From: Atopobium sp.
GTDB lineage: Bacteria; Actinomycetota; Coriobacteriia; Coriobacteriales; Atopobiaceae
DNA: 64,000 nucleotides
Assembly: GCA_015258715.1 (NCBI GenBank)
Contig: JABZHR010000006.1
Span: forward strand, 17,896 to 81,895
Direction of reading: 5' to 3'
Under the pieces are notes generated by a model. It did not search any database. It saw only the letters and a list, made by a program, of their open reading frames with translations, and was not told the DNA's origin. Position numbers and translations under genes: made by a program. Positions 51,970 through 61,645 of this stretch are shown one piece after another (positions within the stretch are counted from its first letter, which is position 1; each line of letters opens with the position of its first letter).

Positions 51970-52842
51970 ATGGCAGAGATTACCGCAGCACTTGTTAAGC
52001 AGCTTCGTGATATGACCAGCTCTCCTATGATGGAGTGCAAGAAGGCACTCGTCGAGGCTGAGGGCGATATTGAAAAGGCAGTAGACATCCTTCGTACTAT
52101 GGGCGTTGCTAAGGCAGTTAAGCGTGCTGGCCGTGACACCAACGAGGGCACCATTGCTACTTTCATCAGCCCAGACGGCAAGACTGGCGCAATCCTCGAG
52201 CTCTCCTGCGAGACTGACTTTGTTGGTACTAACCCTCAGTTCACCGGCTTTGCTGGCGATCTTGCTGCAGTTGTCGTTGAGAGCAACCCAGCTGACGTTG
52301 AGGAGCTCAAGGCTGCTAAGCTTGGCGACGAGACTGTTGACGAGGCAATCACCGATAAGATTCACAACATCGGCGAGAACATGCGCGTTCTTCGTTTCCA
52401 GCGCGTTGAGGCTGCAAACGGTGCTCTTGCTAGCTACATCCACCTTGGTGGCAAGCTTGCTGACATTGTTACCTTTGAGTTCAACAAGCCAGAGACCGCT
52501 GAGTCTCAGGACTTCAAGAACTTTGCACACGATGTTGCAATGCAGGTAGCTGCAGCTGCTCCAGTTGCTGCTCGCCGTGAGGATGTTCCACAGGACATCG
52601 TTGATCATGAGCTCTCCATTTACAAGGCACAGGCAGCTGAGTCTGGCAAGCCTGAGGCTATTCAGGAGAAGATGGCTTATGGTCGTCTCGAGAAGTACTA
52701 CAAGGAGTACGTCCTTACTGAGCAGGCATTTGTTAAGGACCCAGATATGACCATTTCTGAGTACGCAAAGCTGCTCTCCAAGAAGGTTGACGACGAGGTT
52801 AAGATTGTCAGCTTCGTACGTTTTGCTTTTGGTGAAGACTAA
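51970..52842 (+). CDS. tsf: Elongation factor Ts
   Basis: Guanine-nucleotide exchange factor for EF-Tu. 290 residues: N-terminal LRDMTSSPMMECKKALVE with the UBA-like domain, GTIATFISPDGKTGAILELSCETDFV, then the dimerisation region and C-terminal helix. GGGAGG before ATG. Terminated by a strong hairpin. Confidence 0.97.
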   Translation: MAEITAALVKQLRDMTSSPMMECKKALVEAEGDIEKAVDILRTMGVAKAVKRAGRDTNEGTIATFISPDGKTGAILELSCETDFVGTNPQFTGFAGDLAAVVVESNPADVEELKAAKLGDETVDEAITDKIHNIGENMRVLRFQRVEAANGALASYIHLGGKLADIVTFEFNKPETAESQDFKNFAHDVAMQVAAAAPVAARREDVPQDIVDHELSIYKAQAAESGKPEAIQEKMAYGRLEKYYKEYVLTEQAFVKDPDMTISEYAKLLSKKVDDEVKIVSFVRFAFGED

Positions 52843-52864
52843 GACTTTTTACTTCAATTATTTT

Positions 52865-52895
52865 GAGCCGGTTGTCTTCAACCGGCTCTTTTTTT
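52865..52895 (+). terminator. rpsB-tsf terminator
   Basis: GAGCCGGTTG-TCTT-CAACCGGCTC with a seven-base T-run: a 10-bp perfect stem. Confidence 0.95.
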
Positions 52896-52928
52896 ACCGT
52901 GATTCCTGCAAAACTTACGGTGTCGTTT

Positions 52929-52936
52929 GTTAAAAT
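52929..52936 (+). promoter_or_regulatory. pyrH extended -10 promoter
   Basis: GTTAAAAT, with TG placed one base before TAAAAT (52931-52936), lies 10 bases before the pyrH ATG. No ribosome site intervenes, so the transcript may be leaderless. Confidence 0.45.
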
Positions 52937-52946
52937 TATTACAACT

Positions 52947-53696
52947 ATGGCAAACGGAGAGAGCGAGGAAGCTTTGTCTTCAGCTAAATACAAACGAGTA
53001 CTTTTAAAGCTTTCTGGTGAAGCATTGATGGGTGAGCAATCCTTTGGTATTGACCCCTCAATTCCAGAGATGCTTGCTAAAGAAATCAAACCTGTTTGGG
53101 AGTCTGGTGTTCAGGTTGCCATTGTTGTTGGTGGTGGAAATATCTTTAGAGGCGTTTCTCAGGCAGCAGCTGGTATGGATCGTGCCCAGGGCGATAACAT
53201 GGGCATGCTTGCAACCGTAATTAATGCTCTCTCGCTTCAGGATTGTTTTGAGCGCAACGGCATGGATTGCCGCGTTATGAGCGCAATTTCTATGGCCCAG
53301 GTTGCAGAGCCTTATATTCGCCGTCGTGCTATCAGGCACCTTGAGAAGGGCCGTATTGTTATCTTTGCGGCAGGTACTGGTAACCCTTACTTCACTACTG
53401 ATACCGCTGCAGCTCTTCGCGCTTGCGAGATTGGTGCTGAGGCACTGATGAAGGCAACAAAGGTAGATGGCATTTACGACTGTGACCCTGTCACTCATGC
53501 AGATGCAGTTAAGTATGACACCGTCACTTACAAAGACGTTCTCGCCAAAGAACTTAAGGTTATGGACGCTGCAGCAATTGCGCTGTGCAAAGACAATAAG
53601 ATGCCAATTCTTGTATTTGACATGCAGTCTGAAGGCGTTTTCATGAAGGCAATTTCCGGAGAAGAAGTCGGTACCACTGTCGTTGAGGAGGATTAA
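52947..53696 (+). CDS. pyrH: Uridylate kinase
   Basis: Phosphorylates UMP to UDP. 249 residues: KRVLLKLSGEALMG, VVGGGNIFRG, TVINALSLQD, GTGNPYFTTDTAAALRA and KVDGIYDCDP. A longer upstream frame starting in the tsf terminator is rejected. The ATG has no ribosome site, fitting a leaderless message. Its stop shares a base with the frr start. Confidence 0.95.
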   Translation: MANGESEEALSSAKYKRVLLKLSGEALMGEQSFGIDPSIPEMLAKEIKPVWESGVQVAIVVGGGNIFRGVSQAAAGMDRAQGDNMGMLATVINALSLQDCFERNGMDCRVMSAISMAQVAEPYIRRRAIRHLEKGRIVIFAAGTGNPYFTTDTAAALRACEIGAEALMKATKVDGIYDCDPVTHADAVKYDTVTYKDVLAKELKVMDAAAIALCKDNKMPILVFDMQSEGVFMKAISGEEVGTTVVEED

Positions 53697-54241
53697 TGAG
53701 CGTTCATTCTGATAAAGCTAAGCAGTCTATGGAGAAGTGCATCGAGGCACTTAAGAATAACTTTGGCCGCGTCCGTACTGGTCGTGCAAATCCACACGCC
53801 CTTGATCACATTAAGGTTGACTACTATGGCCAGCCAACCCCAATTTCTCAGCTTGCAGCTATCAAGGTTCCTGAGGCATCTATGCTGCTTGTAGAGCCAT
53901 GGGATAAGACCGCTCTAAAGAGCATCGAGAAGGCCATTGAGACTTCTGACCTTGGTATTACTCCATCTAATGACGGCTCCGCTATTAGGCTTCCTTTCCC
54001 AATGCCAACTGAGGAGCGCCGCCGTGAGCTTGCTAAAGAGTGCTCTCAGATTGCTGAAGAGGCTCGCGTAGCTGTTCGTAACGTTCGCCGTGACGTTAAC
54101 GGAAAGATTGAGCGCGATGAGGAGCTCTCTGAGGACGATCAGAAGCGCGAGAAGAACGGTATCCAGAAGTTGACCGATACCTATATTGCACAGATTGAGT
54201 CTCTTCTTAAGACCAAGACTTCCGAAATCATGGAGATTTAA
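53696..54241 (+). CDS. frr: Ribosome recycling factor
   Basis: Splits post-termination ribosomes with EF-G. 181 residues: RVRTGRANPHALDHIKVDYYG, PEASMLLVEPWDK and RRDVNGKIERDEELSEDD. TAATG overlap with pyrH. Confidence 0.97.
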   Translation: MSVHSDKAKQSMEKCIEALKNNFGRVRTGRANPHALDHIKVDYYGQPTPISQLAAIKVPEASMLLVEPWDKTALKSIEKAIETSDLGITPSNDGSAIRLPFPMPTEERRRELAKECSQIAEEARVAVRNVRRDVNGKIERDEELSEDDQKREKNGIQKLTDTYIAQIESLLKTKTSEIMEI

Positions 54242-55021
54242 GTGCAGTTTGATACAGACAAACTCGTCCAGTATTTCTCTGACGCACCAGAAGATATCAG
54301 TCTCTCTGATATCAATTTAGAAACTATTCCGTCTCACGTTTCCATCATTATGGATGGAAATGGCAGATGGGCTACAGCTCGTGGACTTGATAGAACCGAA
54401 GGTCACAAAGCCGGCGTTCTTTCTTTGCGCGAGGCTGTTACTACAAGCGTGCGCCTTGGATTGGACGTTCTGTCGGTTTATGCGTTCTCTACAGAAAACT
54501 GGAAACGCCCTCAACGTGAGGTTGACTTGCTTATGCGTCTGTTTGCAGAGACGCTGCTCAAAGAGCTTCCGCTGTTCCATCAAGAAAACGTAAAGCTGCG
54601 GTTCTTTGGTGATCTTGAGGCTTTGCCAGAGAAGACCCGCAAAACCTTCCAGCGCGGACTTGATGAGACTGCACAAAACACTGGTATGACGTTTGCGCTT
54701 GCGGTCAATTATGGCTCCCGCGCGGAGCTGACTAGAGCAGCTGTTCTTCTCGCCAACCAAATTGCTGAGGGCAGCGTGTCTGCTGACTCGGTGACTCCAG
54801 TAGACCTTGAGAAGAACCTCTATACAGCAGGACTTCCTGATCCAGACCTTTTGATTCGCACGTCAGGAGAGCTGAGGCTTTCTAACTATTTGCTATGGCA
54901 GCTGGCTTACTCGGAGCTGTATGTTACGCAAACTTACTGGCCTGACTTCTCTAAGTGGGATTTTTTGCGCGCCATTAAGGACTATCAGAGTCGCGAGAGG
55001 CGATTCGGAGGAGTGAAATAG
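54242..55021 (+). CDS. uppS: Isoprenyl transferase (undecaprenyl diphosphate synthase)
   Basis: Builds the undecaprenyl lipid carrier for cell-wall precursors from IPP, so it feeds the MreB/RodA system. 259 residues: IMDGNGRWATARGLDRTEGHKAG (catalytic Asp), YAFSTENWKRP, and DLLIRTSGELRLSNYLLWQLAYSE. GTG start immediately after frr stop. IPP comes from the DXP pathway genes dxr and ispG nearby. Confidence 0.95.
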   Translation: MQFDTDKLVQYFSDAPEDISLSDINLETIPSHVSIIMDGNGRWATARGLDRTEGHKAGVLSLREAVTTSVRLGLDVLSVYAFSTENWKRPQREVDLLMRLFAETLLKELPLFHQENVKLRFFGDLEALPEKTRKTFQRGLDETAQNTGMTFALAVNYGSRAELTRAAVLLANQIAEGSVSADSVTPVDLEKNLYTAGLPDPDLLIRTSGELRLSNYLLWQLAYSELYVTQTYWPDFSKWDFLRAIKDYQSRERRFGGVK

Positions 55022-56049
55022 TGGTGGACAATACGCGCGATTCCAAAAAGTCTACTTCCAGGACTGATACTGATTCTCAGTTAACTCCTGAAGAAACAGG
55101 CAGTGTTGGAATTGATAGACAGATTGAAAAGCTGGAGATTCGTCGCTCACTTAAAGAGCTTCAACGAGCCGCTGGTAACCTTATGGGCCAGCGAGTTCGT
55201 GGCGTCACCGAAAAGCTTTTGACCAGAACTCTGTCTGGCGTAGTCTATGCAGCTATTGTGCTTGCTGCTCTGTTTGTGGGAAAAGAAGCCACCATTGTTT
55301 TGATTGCTGGTATGGGATGGCTGTGCTGCTCTGAGTTCTTCCACATTTGCCGCATGGGTGGACGTATGCCAAACGAGCCTCTTGGCCTTGTTTTCTCGCT
55401 TATTTTCCCCATAATCGCGTATTTTGGTCACGTTTTTCCGCTGGCATTCTCTCTGCTTTTGATTATCCTTTGTGGCCTTTGGTATGTTTTCACGCCGCGC
55501 GCAAACCTTGCAGACGTGGCGGTTACGGCTTTTGGACCTCTGTATACGTCGCTCTCACTTTCAACGGTGGTACTGCTGAGGTCTACAGAGCCTAGTTTTT
55601 CTATTCCTTGGATCACGCTTGCCGTCATGCTCTCTGTGTGGGCTAACGATTCTTTTGCGTATTTGTTTGGATCTAAATTTGGCAAGCATAAACTGGCGCC
55701 AAGAATTTCTCCAAATAAGAGCTGGGAAGGCTTCTACGGTGGCCTTTTAGGCTCAATGCTGGTGTGGTTCTTGATTGCTGTGTTTGGCGCAATTGATATG
55801 AATCCTCTGTTTGCCCTGCTTTTTGGCGTAACTGAGGGTATTTTCTCCGTTGTGGGAGACCTCTTTGAGTCTCGTATTAAACGAGGCGTAGGACTTAAAG
55901 ACTCCGGTTCAATTATGCCTGGTCATGGTGGCCTGCTTGATAGAACTGATTCGATGATTTTTGGAACTATGGCGGCGTTTCTTCTTTTCCAGCTTGCCGT
56001 GCTCTTTAGCCAGGTCAAGCTTCCTATTGCGCTGCCGTTTGGAGCATAG
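55021..56049 (+). CDS. cdsA: Phosphatidate cytidylyltransferase
   Basis: Makes CDP-diacylglycerol for phospholipids, an integral membrane enzyme. 342 residues; a 70-residue cytoplasmic N-terminal extension, then about eight helices, and the CdsA signature SRIKRGVGLKDSGSIMPGHG, then LDRTDS. GTG start, one base shared with the uppS stop. Confidence 0.94.
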   Translation: MVDNTRDSKKSTSRTDTDSQLTPEETGSVGIDRQIEKLEIRRSLKELQRAAGNLMGQRVRGVTEKLLTRTLSGVVYAAIVLAALFVGKEATIVLIAGMGWLCCSEFFHICRMGGRMPNEPLGLVFSLIFPIIAYFGHVFPLAFSLLLIILCGLWYVFTPRANLADVAVTAFGPLYTSLSLSTVVLLRSTEPSFSIPWITLAVMLSVWANDSFAYLFGSKFGKHKLAPRISPNKSWEGFYGGLLGSMLVWFLIAVFGAIDMNPLFALLFGVTEGIFSVVGDLFESRIKRGVGLKDSGSIMPGHGGLLDRTDSMIFGTMAAFLLFQLAVLFSQVKLPIALPFGA

Positions 56050-56052
56050 GTT

Positions 56053-57240
56053 TTGAGCATTTTTGAAGACACTGCGCCTCGTGCCGCTAGGCATGAGCCT
56101 TTACGTGTTGCTGTCCTTGGAGCTTCAGGCTCTGTGGGTATGCAGACGCTTGATGTATGTCGTCATTTTCCGCAAAAGGTGCAGGTAGTTGCTCTTGCGG
56201 TGAGGTCGTCGGCTGAGTTTGCCGTGAAGGCAGCAAATGAGTTCAACTGCAAACATGTTGCTTTTGCCGATGCAAGTGTCAAGGGCAACGTTCTTCTCGA
56301 CGCACTGCCTCAAGGCTGCAAGGCAAGCTTTGGTCCCGAGGCAGTTCAGGCGCTTGCGGAGCTGGATGAGGTTGACTGCGTGGTCAACGCAGTGGTGGGA
56401 GAGGCTGGTATTTACGCTGGTCTGGCCGCTGTGAAGGCTGGCAAGGTGCTGGCATACGCCAACAAGGAGTCCATTGTTGTTGGCGGAGACCTTCTGATGC
56501 CGCAGGTTAAGCCTGGTCAGCTCATTCCCGTTGACTCCGAGCACAGCGCCATCTTCCAGTGCCTTATTGGCGAGAACCCCGCTGATATCCAGAGGATTTG
56601 GCTCACTTGTTCTGGTGGTCCGTTCTTCGGATATTCTCGTGAACAGCTCAAGCACGTCTCGGCTGACGACGCTTTGGCGCATCCAACCTGGAAGATGGGT
56701 GCCAAGATCACCATCGACTGCGCCACGCTTATGAACAAGGGTCTTGAACTCATTGAAGCGCATCATCTCTTTGACACCCCAATGGACAAGCTTGAGGTGC
56801 TGGTACATCGTCAGAGCCGCATCCACTCTATGGTTGAGTTTGTTGACGGTTCCGTAAAGGCGCAGCTAGGAGCCTCTGACATGAGGCTGCCAATTCAGTT
56901 TGCACTGAGCTATCCGCACCGCTGGCCAGCAATCGCCAAGCCGGTTGAGTGGCAAGAGACAGCTCCTCTTACAGGAGATTATGCTGACGAGAAGACCTTT
57001 GGATGCTTAGCTCTTGCTCGTCACGCGGGAACTGTTGGTGGAACGCTTCCCTGCATCATGAATGCTGCTAACGAAGTTGCTAACCACGCATTTAGGCGAG
57101 GAAGATGTTCATTTCTTGATATCGAGCGCATTGTTGCAGAGACCATGAATGCCTCTCATGTCCAAAGGGTAGAAGACCTTCAACAATTGACGCTTGTAGA
57201 CGCAGAAGCACGAGCTTTAGCTCGCTCTTTTGTGGGATAG
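56053..57240 (+). CDS. dxr: 1-deoxy-D-xylulose 5-phosphate reductoisomerase
   Basis: Second step of the non-mevalonate isoprenoid pathway. 395 residues: GASGSVGMQTLDV (NADPH), NKESIVVGGDL, PVDSEHSAIFQCL, GGPFFGYSR and ATLMNKGLELIEAHHLF. TTG start 3 bases after cdsA. Adjacent rseP overlaps or follows closely. Confidence 0.95.
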   Translation: MSIFEDTAPRAARHEPLRVAVLGASGSVGMQTLDVCRHFPQKVQVVALAVRSSAEFAVKAANEFNCKHVAFADASVKGNVLLDALPQGCKASFGPEAVQALAELDEVDCVVNAVVGEAGIYAGLAAVKAGKVLAYANKESIVVGGDLLMPQVKPGQLIPVDSEHSAIFQCLIGENPADIQRIWLTCSGGPFFGYSREQLKHVSADDALAHPTWKMGAKITIDCATLMNKGLELIEAHHLFDTPMDKLEVLVHRQSRIHSMVEFVDGSVKAQLGASDMRLPIQFALSYPHRWPAIAKPVEWQETAPLTGDYADEKTFGCLALARHAGTVGGTLPCIMNAANEVANHAFRRGRCSFLDIERIVAETMNASHVQRVEDLQQLTLVDAEARALARSFVG

Positions 57241-57247
57241 GAATTTT

Positions 57248-58618
57248 GTGAATTTGTTAGCTATTCTTTCACCAATTTTTTGGGGACTGCTGATTCTCTC
57301 GCTTCTTGTATTTGTTCACGAGGCTGGCCATTACGGTATGGCGCGCCTGTGTGGCGTTCGTGTCACTGAGTTTTTCTTGGGCATGCCGTTCAAGTACAAG
57401 CTTTCTCATAAGAGCAAGAAGTATGGCACCGAGGTTGGCGTAACACCGCTTCTTTTTGGTGGTTATACGCGTATCTGCGGTATGGAGGGCGAGCTTGACG
57501 AGCTGCTTCCACAGGCTCTGATGAGTGTTCAAGAAGCAGGCTCACTTGAGGTTGGCACGCTTGCCGCAAAACTCAACTGCGAGGATGATCGCGCCTACAA
57601 TCTGCTGTACACCCTTGCAGACTGGGGCTCCATTGAGCTTGTCAAAGAGTCTGAGTCAAACGAGCTGACACATATTACGTTCCAGACTCTTGCACGAGAC
57701 GCTGAGCTGCGCTGTGAGTATGATCGCGGTCATAACTTTGAGCTTGAAGGCTCAACGGCAGCAGGGGAGCCTCGTGTTCCAGAGATGTCTGCTCAGGACT
57801 TCTTTGCTCAAGAGAAGGCTCATACCTATGTTGGCGTAAATGTTCCCAAGCGCCTGCTTATGATTTTAGGTGGACCTTTGGTCAACATTGCGTTGGCCTT
57901 TGTGTTGGTGGTTGGCTCCTTGATGTTTGTTGGCATTCCAGCTGCTCAAAACAAAGCACAGCTTGGATCCGTTGAATCTGGTTCTCTTGCTGCTATTTCA
58001 GGCCTTACTCCCGGAGACACTATTCTTACCTTTAACAAGGTAGAGGTACATACCTGGGAAGACCTTACTACAGCCATCAAAGACGCAATGTCTGCAGGTG
58101 TAACAGATATTCCTGTCACCTATGATCGCGGCGGTATTCAGCTTCAAACTACTATTAAGCCTGCTTTACGTCCTGACGATAAGATCATTGGCGTGTCACC
58201 CGTTATGACCATGTATCACTTCTCGTTTATTGACGCGTCTGCCGCAGCTGTATCGTATGCTGCACAGGTTGGACAGTTTGCCCTAAGACTGCTCATTCCA
58301 ACGCAGACTATGGAAGTCCTTAATCAGTCGTCGTCTGTTGTGGGAATTTCTGTCATGGCTTCAGAAGCTGCTGCAGAGGGTTTCTCGACCCTTATTATGC
58401 TGGTAGCAGCCATTTCTATGTCACTTGGCTTTATGAATCTTTTACCTATTCCACCGCTTGATGGCGGAAAGATTCTGATTGAGGTAATTCAGGTGATTAT
58501 CAGAAAGTCTCTGTCTATCAAGGTTCAAAACATTTTGTCTTACATTGGACTGGCATTTTTCCTGTTTGTGTTTGTCGTTGCACTGAGAAACGATATTCTT
58601 CATTTACTTTTTAGGTAG
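57248..58618 (+). CDS. rseP: Site-2 zinc metalloprotease (RseP/M50) with an inserted domain
   Basis: Intramembrane protease that cuts anti-sigma or signal-peptide remnants. About 456 residues: HEAGHYG (HExxH) in the first helix, later membrane helices, one PDZ domain (SGLTPGDTILTFNKVEV), and the second metal motif NLLPIPPLDGGKIL. Between GGYTRICGME and GVNVPKRLLMILGGPLVNI about 105 residues are inserted; part reads like a winged helix (SLEVGTLAAKLNCEDDRAYNLLYTLADWG). GTG 57248 has TAGGA upstream; GTG 57230 would overlap dxr by 11 bases. Confidence 0.92.
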   Translation: MNLLAILSPIFWGLLILSLLVFVHEAGHYGMARLCGVRVTEFFLGMPFKYKLSHKSKKYGTEVGVTPLLFGGYTRICGMEGELDELLPQALMSVQEAGSLEVGTLAAKLNCEDDRAYNLLYTLADWGSIELVKESESNELTHITFQTLARDAELRCEYDRGHNFELEGSTAAGEPRVPEMSAQDFFAQEKAHTYVGVNVPKRLLMILGGPLVNIALAFVLVVGSLMFVGIPAAQNKAQLGSVESGSLAAISGLTPGDTILTFNKVEVHTWEDLTTAIKDAMSAGVTDIPVTYDRGGIQLQTTIKPALRPDDKIIGVSPVMTMYHFSFIDASAAAVSYAAQVGQFALRLLIPTQTMEVLNQSSSVVGISVMASEAAAEGFSTLIMLVAAISMSLGFMNLLPIPPLDGGKILIEVIQVIIRKSLSIKVQNILSYIGLAFFLFVFVVALRNDILHLLFR

Positions 58619-58625
58619 TGATTTT

Positions 58626-59699
58626 ATGTCTGAGATTGCTCGCACAAAGACGCATCCCGTTATGGTTGGATCTGTCCAGGTTGGCGGCGGCGCTCCCGTT
58701 TCTGTTCAGTCTATGTGCACTACTAAAACTGATGATCCAGACGCAACACTTCTTCAGATCAAGGGGCTTGCAGAGGCAGGGTGCGAGATTATTCGCGTGG
58801 CAATTCCAGACGCAAAGGCCCTCGATGGCTTTGAAGAGATTTGCAAATACTCTCCACTTCCTGTTGTCGCCGATATTCACTTTGACTACAAGCTTGCGCT
58901 TGAAGCTGCAAAGCGAGGTGCGGCAGCGCTCCGTATTAACCCAGGAAACATTGGTTCTATGGAGCGTGTTGATGCTGTCATTGAGGCAGCTAAAGAGGCT
59001 CATATTCCTATCAGAATCGGCGTTAACGCTGGCTCTCTTGCTAAAGAATTTGATACAAGACAAGATATGACTCTTGTCGAGAAACTCGTGGCGTCGTCAA
59101 AGTCATTTGTAGAGCATTTTTCTTCTCGCGGTTTTGACGATATTGTCTTGTCCGCAAAGGCTCACGATGTCCCCACTACGCTTGCGGTCTATCGTGCGCT
59201 TTCCAAGGAGCTTCCTCATATTCCTTTGCATGTAGGAGTTACGGAGGCTGGCGCACTGAGGCAGGGAACGGTAAAGAATTCTGCTGCGGTGGGCATTTTG
59301 CTTGAGAGCGGTATTGGCGATACCATGCGTCTGTCTTTGACGGCCGACCCTGTAGAAGAGGTTCATGTAGCATGGGAGCTTCTTGCTGCTCTTGGTATGC
59401 GTCGCATTAAGCCAGAGCTGGTAAGCTGCCCTACGTGCGGCAGGTGTGGCGTTGACATGATTCCTATTGCAGAAGAGGTTACCAAGCGTCTGGATGGCGT
59501 TCGTGCTCCAATTTCTGTGGCAGTCATGGGCTGCGTTGTAAACGGACCAGGTGAGGCCAGGGGTGTTGACCTTGGCGTTGCCTGCGGCAAAGGTCAGGCA
59601 GTTTTGTTTGAAAACGGCAATCCTATTAGAAAAGTGCCTGAAGATAAGATTGTTGATGAGCTATTCGCCGAAATTGAGAATCGTTTTGGCAAAAAATAA
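58626..59699 (+). CDS. ispG: 4-hydroxy-3-methylbut-2-enyl diphosphate synthase
   Basis: Iron-sulfur enzyme, next-to-last step of the non-mevalonate pathway. 357 residues: SVQSMCTTKTDDPDATLLQI, PVVADIHFDYKLAL, RINPGNIG, and C-terminal Fe-S Cys in CPTCGRC with GCVVNGPGEA. Starts 7 bases after rseP. Confidence 0.96.
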   Translation: MSEIARTKTHPVMVGSVQVGGGAPVSVQSMCTTKTDDPDATLLQIKGLAEAGCEIIRVAIPDAKALDGFEEICKYSPLPVVADIHFDYKLALEAAKRGAAALRINPGNIGSMERVDAVIEAAKEAHIPIRIGVNAGSLAKEFDTRQDMTLVEKLVASSKSFVEHFSSRGFDDIVLSAKAHDVPTTLAVYRALSKELPHIPLHVGVTEAGALRQGTVKNSAAVGILLESGIGDTMRLSLTADPVEEVHVAWELLAALGMRRIKPELVSCPTCGRCGVDMIPIAEEVTKRLDGVRAPISVAVMGCVVNGPGEARGVDLGVACGKGQAVLFENGNPIRKVPEDKIVDELFAEIENRFGKK

Positions 59700-59739
59700 G
59701 TAAACTATATGTATTACTTCATATTGAAAGGAAACTACC

Positions 59740-61455
59740 TTGAAGCACTGGATGCGCATGTCTTCTTTGTATGCACCAACGCTCAAAGAAGACCCAGCTG
59801 AGGCTGTACTTGCAAGTCACCGCCTGCTCCTTCGTGCTGGCATGATTAGAAAGACCGCTGCTGGTCTGTACTCTTATCTGCCACTTGCATGGCGCTCTCT
59901 TTTAAAGATTGAGGCCATCATCCGCGATGAGATGGACGGTATTGGTGCTCAGGAGATTCTTGTTCCTATTATGACTCCAGCTGAGCTCTGGGAAGAGTCT
60001 GGTCGTTGGGACGTCTACGGCGACGAGCTTATGCGTATGCATGATCGCCACGACCGTCAGTTTGCTCTTGGTCCAACTCACGAGGAGACTTTTACAGACC
60101 TCATTAGAAATGAGCTCAAGAGCTATAAGCAGCTTCCTGTAACGCTTTATCAGATTCAGGATAAGTTCCGTGACGAGCGTCGTCCACGCTTTGGTCTTAT
60201 GCGTGGTCGTGAGTTCATTATGAAAGACGGCTATTCCTTCTCGGCAAATCAAGAGTCGCTGCAAGAGTGCTATGACCAGGAGAAGGTTGCTTACCAGAAC
60301 GTTTGTGACCGTACACGCCTTAAAGCTCTCCAGGTAGTTGCAGACTCCGGCCAGATTGGTGGAGACACCTCTGTTGAGTTTATGGCTCTGGCTGAGGCTG
60401 GCGAGGCAAGCCTGGTTTACTGCGATTGCGGCTACGCTGCAGATACCGAGGCAGCTGCTGCAAAAATCAACGTAGAAGAGCGCGAGTCTGGCAAGATGTG
60501 CGAGATTCACACTCCTGGTATTGGATCTATTGATGACGTTGCAGAGTTCCTCCACGTTTCACCTGCAGCAACTCGTAAGGCTCTAGCTCTTGTTGACGGA
60601 AACGGTAAGCCAGTTGTGTGCTTTGTTCCAGGTACTCATGAGCTCAATGAGGTTAAAGCTGAGCACGTCTTTGGTGACTATCACATGATGACTGATGAAG
60701 AGCTAGAAGAGTATGGCCTCATCAAGGGCTTCATTGGACCTGTTGGCTTGCCTGAGGGTATCCGCGTTGTTGGAGACCTTTCCCTCGAGGATACTCAGTG
60801 GTGGCTCTGCGGCGCTAACAAGGCAGACTACCACCTTGATCATGTTGAGCTTGGTCGTGACTTTGAGATTAACGAGTGGAAAGATCTTGTTACTTCTCAG
60901 GAGGGCGATATTTGTCCTGAGTGCGGTCTTCCTCTTCATGCTGCTCGTGGTATTGAGGTTGGCCAGGTATTCCAGCTTGGCACTAAGTACTCTTCGGCAC
61001 TTAACGCTACCTTCACCGATGAAAACGGCGAGGATAAGCCTCTTGTTATGGGCTGCTATGGCATTGGTGTTTCCAGACTGCTTGCTGCCGTTGTTGAACA
61101 ATACAATGACGAGAAGGGCATCAAGTGGCCAGTCTCTGTTGCTCCTTATGAGGTTTCTGTTCTTTGCCTCTCTGATAAAGATCCAGAGATTTGGGATGCG
61201 GCGGGCGCTGTAGCTGATGCTTGCGTTGCTGCTGGTCTTGAGACTGTTGTTGATGACCGCACAGAGCGTCCTGGCGTTAAATTTGCTGATGCAGACCTTA
61301 TCGGTTTCCCATGGCAGGTAATTGTGGGCAAGAAGGGCGTTGCAAACGGCATCGCAGAAGTCAAAGAGCGCGCTACCGGTGAGCGCTTTGAGGTTGCCCT
61401 TGATGAGGTTGCCTCTTGGCTGGCTCAGAAGATCCTTCCAGAGCGCGAGCTTTAA
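59740..61455 (+). CDS. proS: Prolyl-tRNA synthetase, bacterial type with editing domain
   Basis: Charges tRNA-Pro. 571 residues: class II motif 2 (KFRDERRPRFGLMRGREFIMKD), an inserted YbaK-like editing domain at about 230-385, class II motif 3 (GCYGIGVSRLLAA) and anticodon-binding C-terminus. TTG start after GAAAGGAA. Confidence 0.96.
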   Translation: MKHWMRMSSLYAPTLKEDPAEAVLASHRLLLRAGMIRKTAAGLYSYLPLAWRSLLKIEAIIRDEMDGIGAQEILVPIMTPAELWEESGRWDVYGDELMRMHDRHDRQFALGPTHEETFTDLIRNELKSYKQLPVTLYQIQDKFRDERRPRFGLMRGREFIMKDGYSFSANQESLQECYDQEKVAYQNVCDRTRLKALQVVADSGQIGGDTSVEFMALAEAGEASLVYCDCGYAADTEAAAAKINVEERESGKMCEIHTPGIGSIDDVAEFLHVSPAATRKALALVDGNGKPVVCFVPGTHELNEVKAEHVFGDYHMMTDEELEEYGLIKGFIGPVGLPEGIRVVGDLSLEDTQWWLCGANKADYHLDHVELGRDFEINEWKDLVTSQEGDICPECGLPLHAARGIEVGQVFQLGTKYSSALNATFTDENGEDKPLVMGCYGIGVSRLLAAVVEQYNDEKGIKWPVSVAPYEVSVLCLSDKDPEIWDAAGAVADACVAAGLETVVDDRTERPGVKFADADLIGFPWQVIVGKKGVANGIAEVKERATGERFEVALDEVASWLAQKILPEREL

Positions 61456-61529
61456 AATATACAACCAATTAGAAAATTGTCGAGAAAAACAGAGCTTTGG
61501 TTTGCTATAGTATTTCCCGCACCACGTTC

Positions 61530-61605
61530 GGGGAATTAGCTCAGCTGGGAGAGCGCATGACTGGCAGTCATGAGGTCAGGGGTTCGATCCCCCTATTCTC
61601 CACCA
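61530..61605 (+). tRNA. tRNA-Ala (anticodon GGC)
   Basis: 76 bases with encoded CCA. Acceptor GGGGAAT/ATTCTCC (one G-T pair), anticodon arm CATGA-CTGGCAG-TCATG giving GGC, T arm AGGGG-TTCGATC-CCCCT. Confidence 0.96.
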
Positions 61606-61614
61606 CGCATTCTG

Positions 61615-61640
61615 GCGGCGGCATCAGTCGCCGCTTTTTT
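61615..61640 (+). terminator. Terminator after tRNA-Ala
   Basis: GCGGCG (61615-61620) pairs with CGCCGC (61629-61634), then six T. It lies only a few bases before the next tRNA, so that tRNA needs read-through or its own promoter. Confidence 0.8.
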
Positions 61641-61645
61641 CTTAC

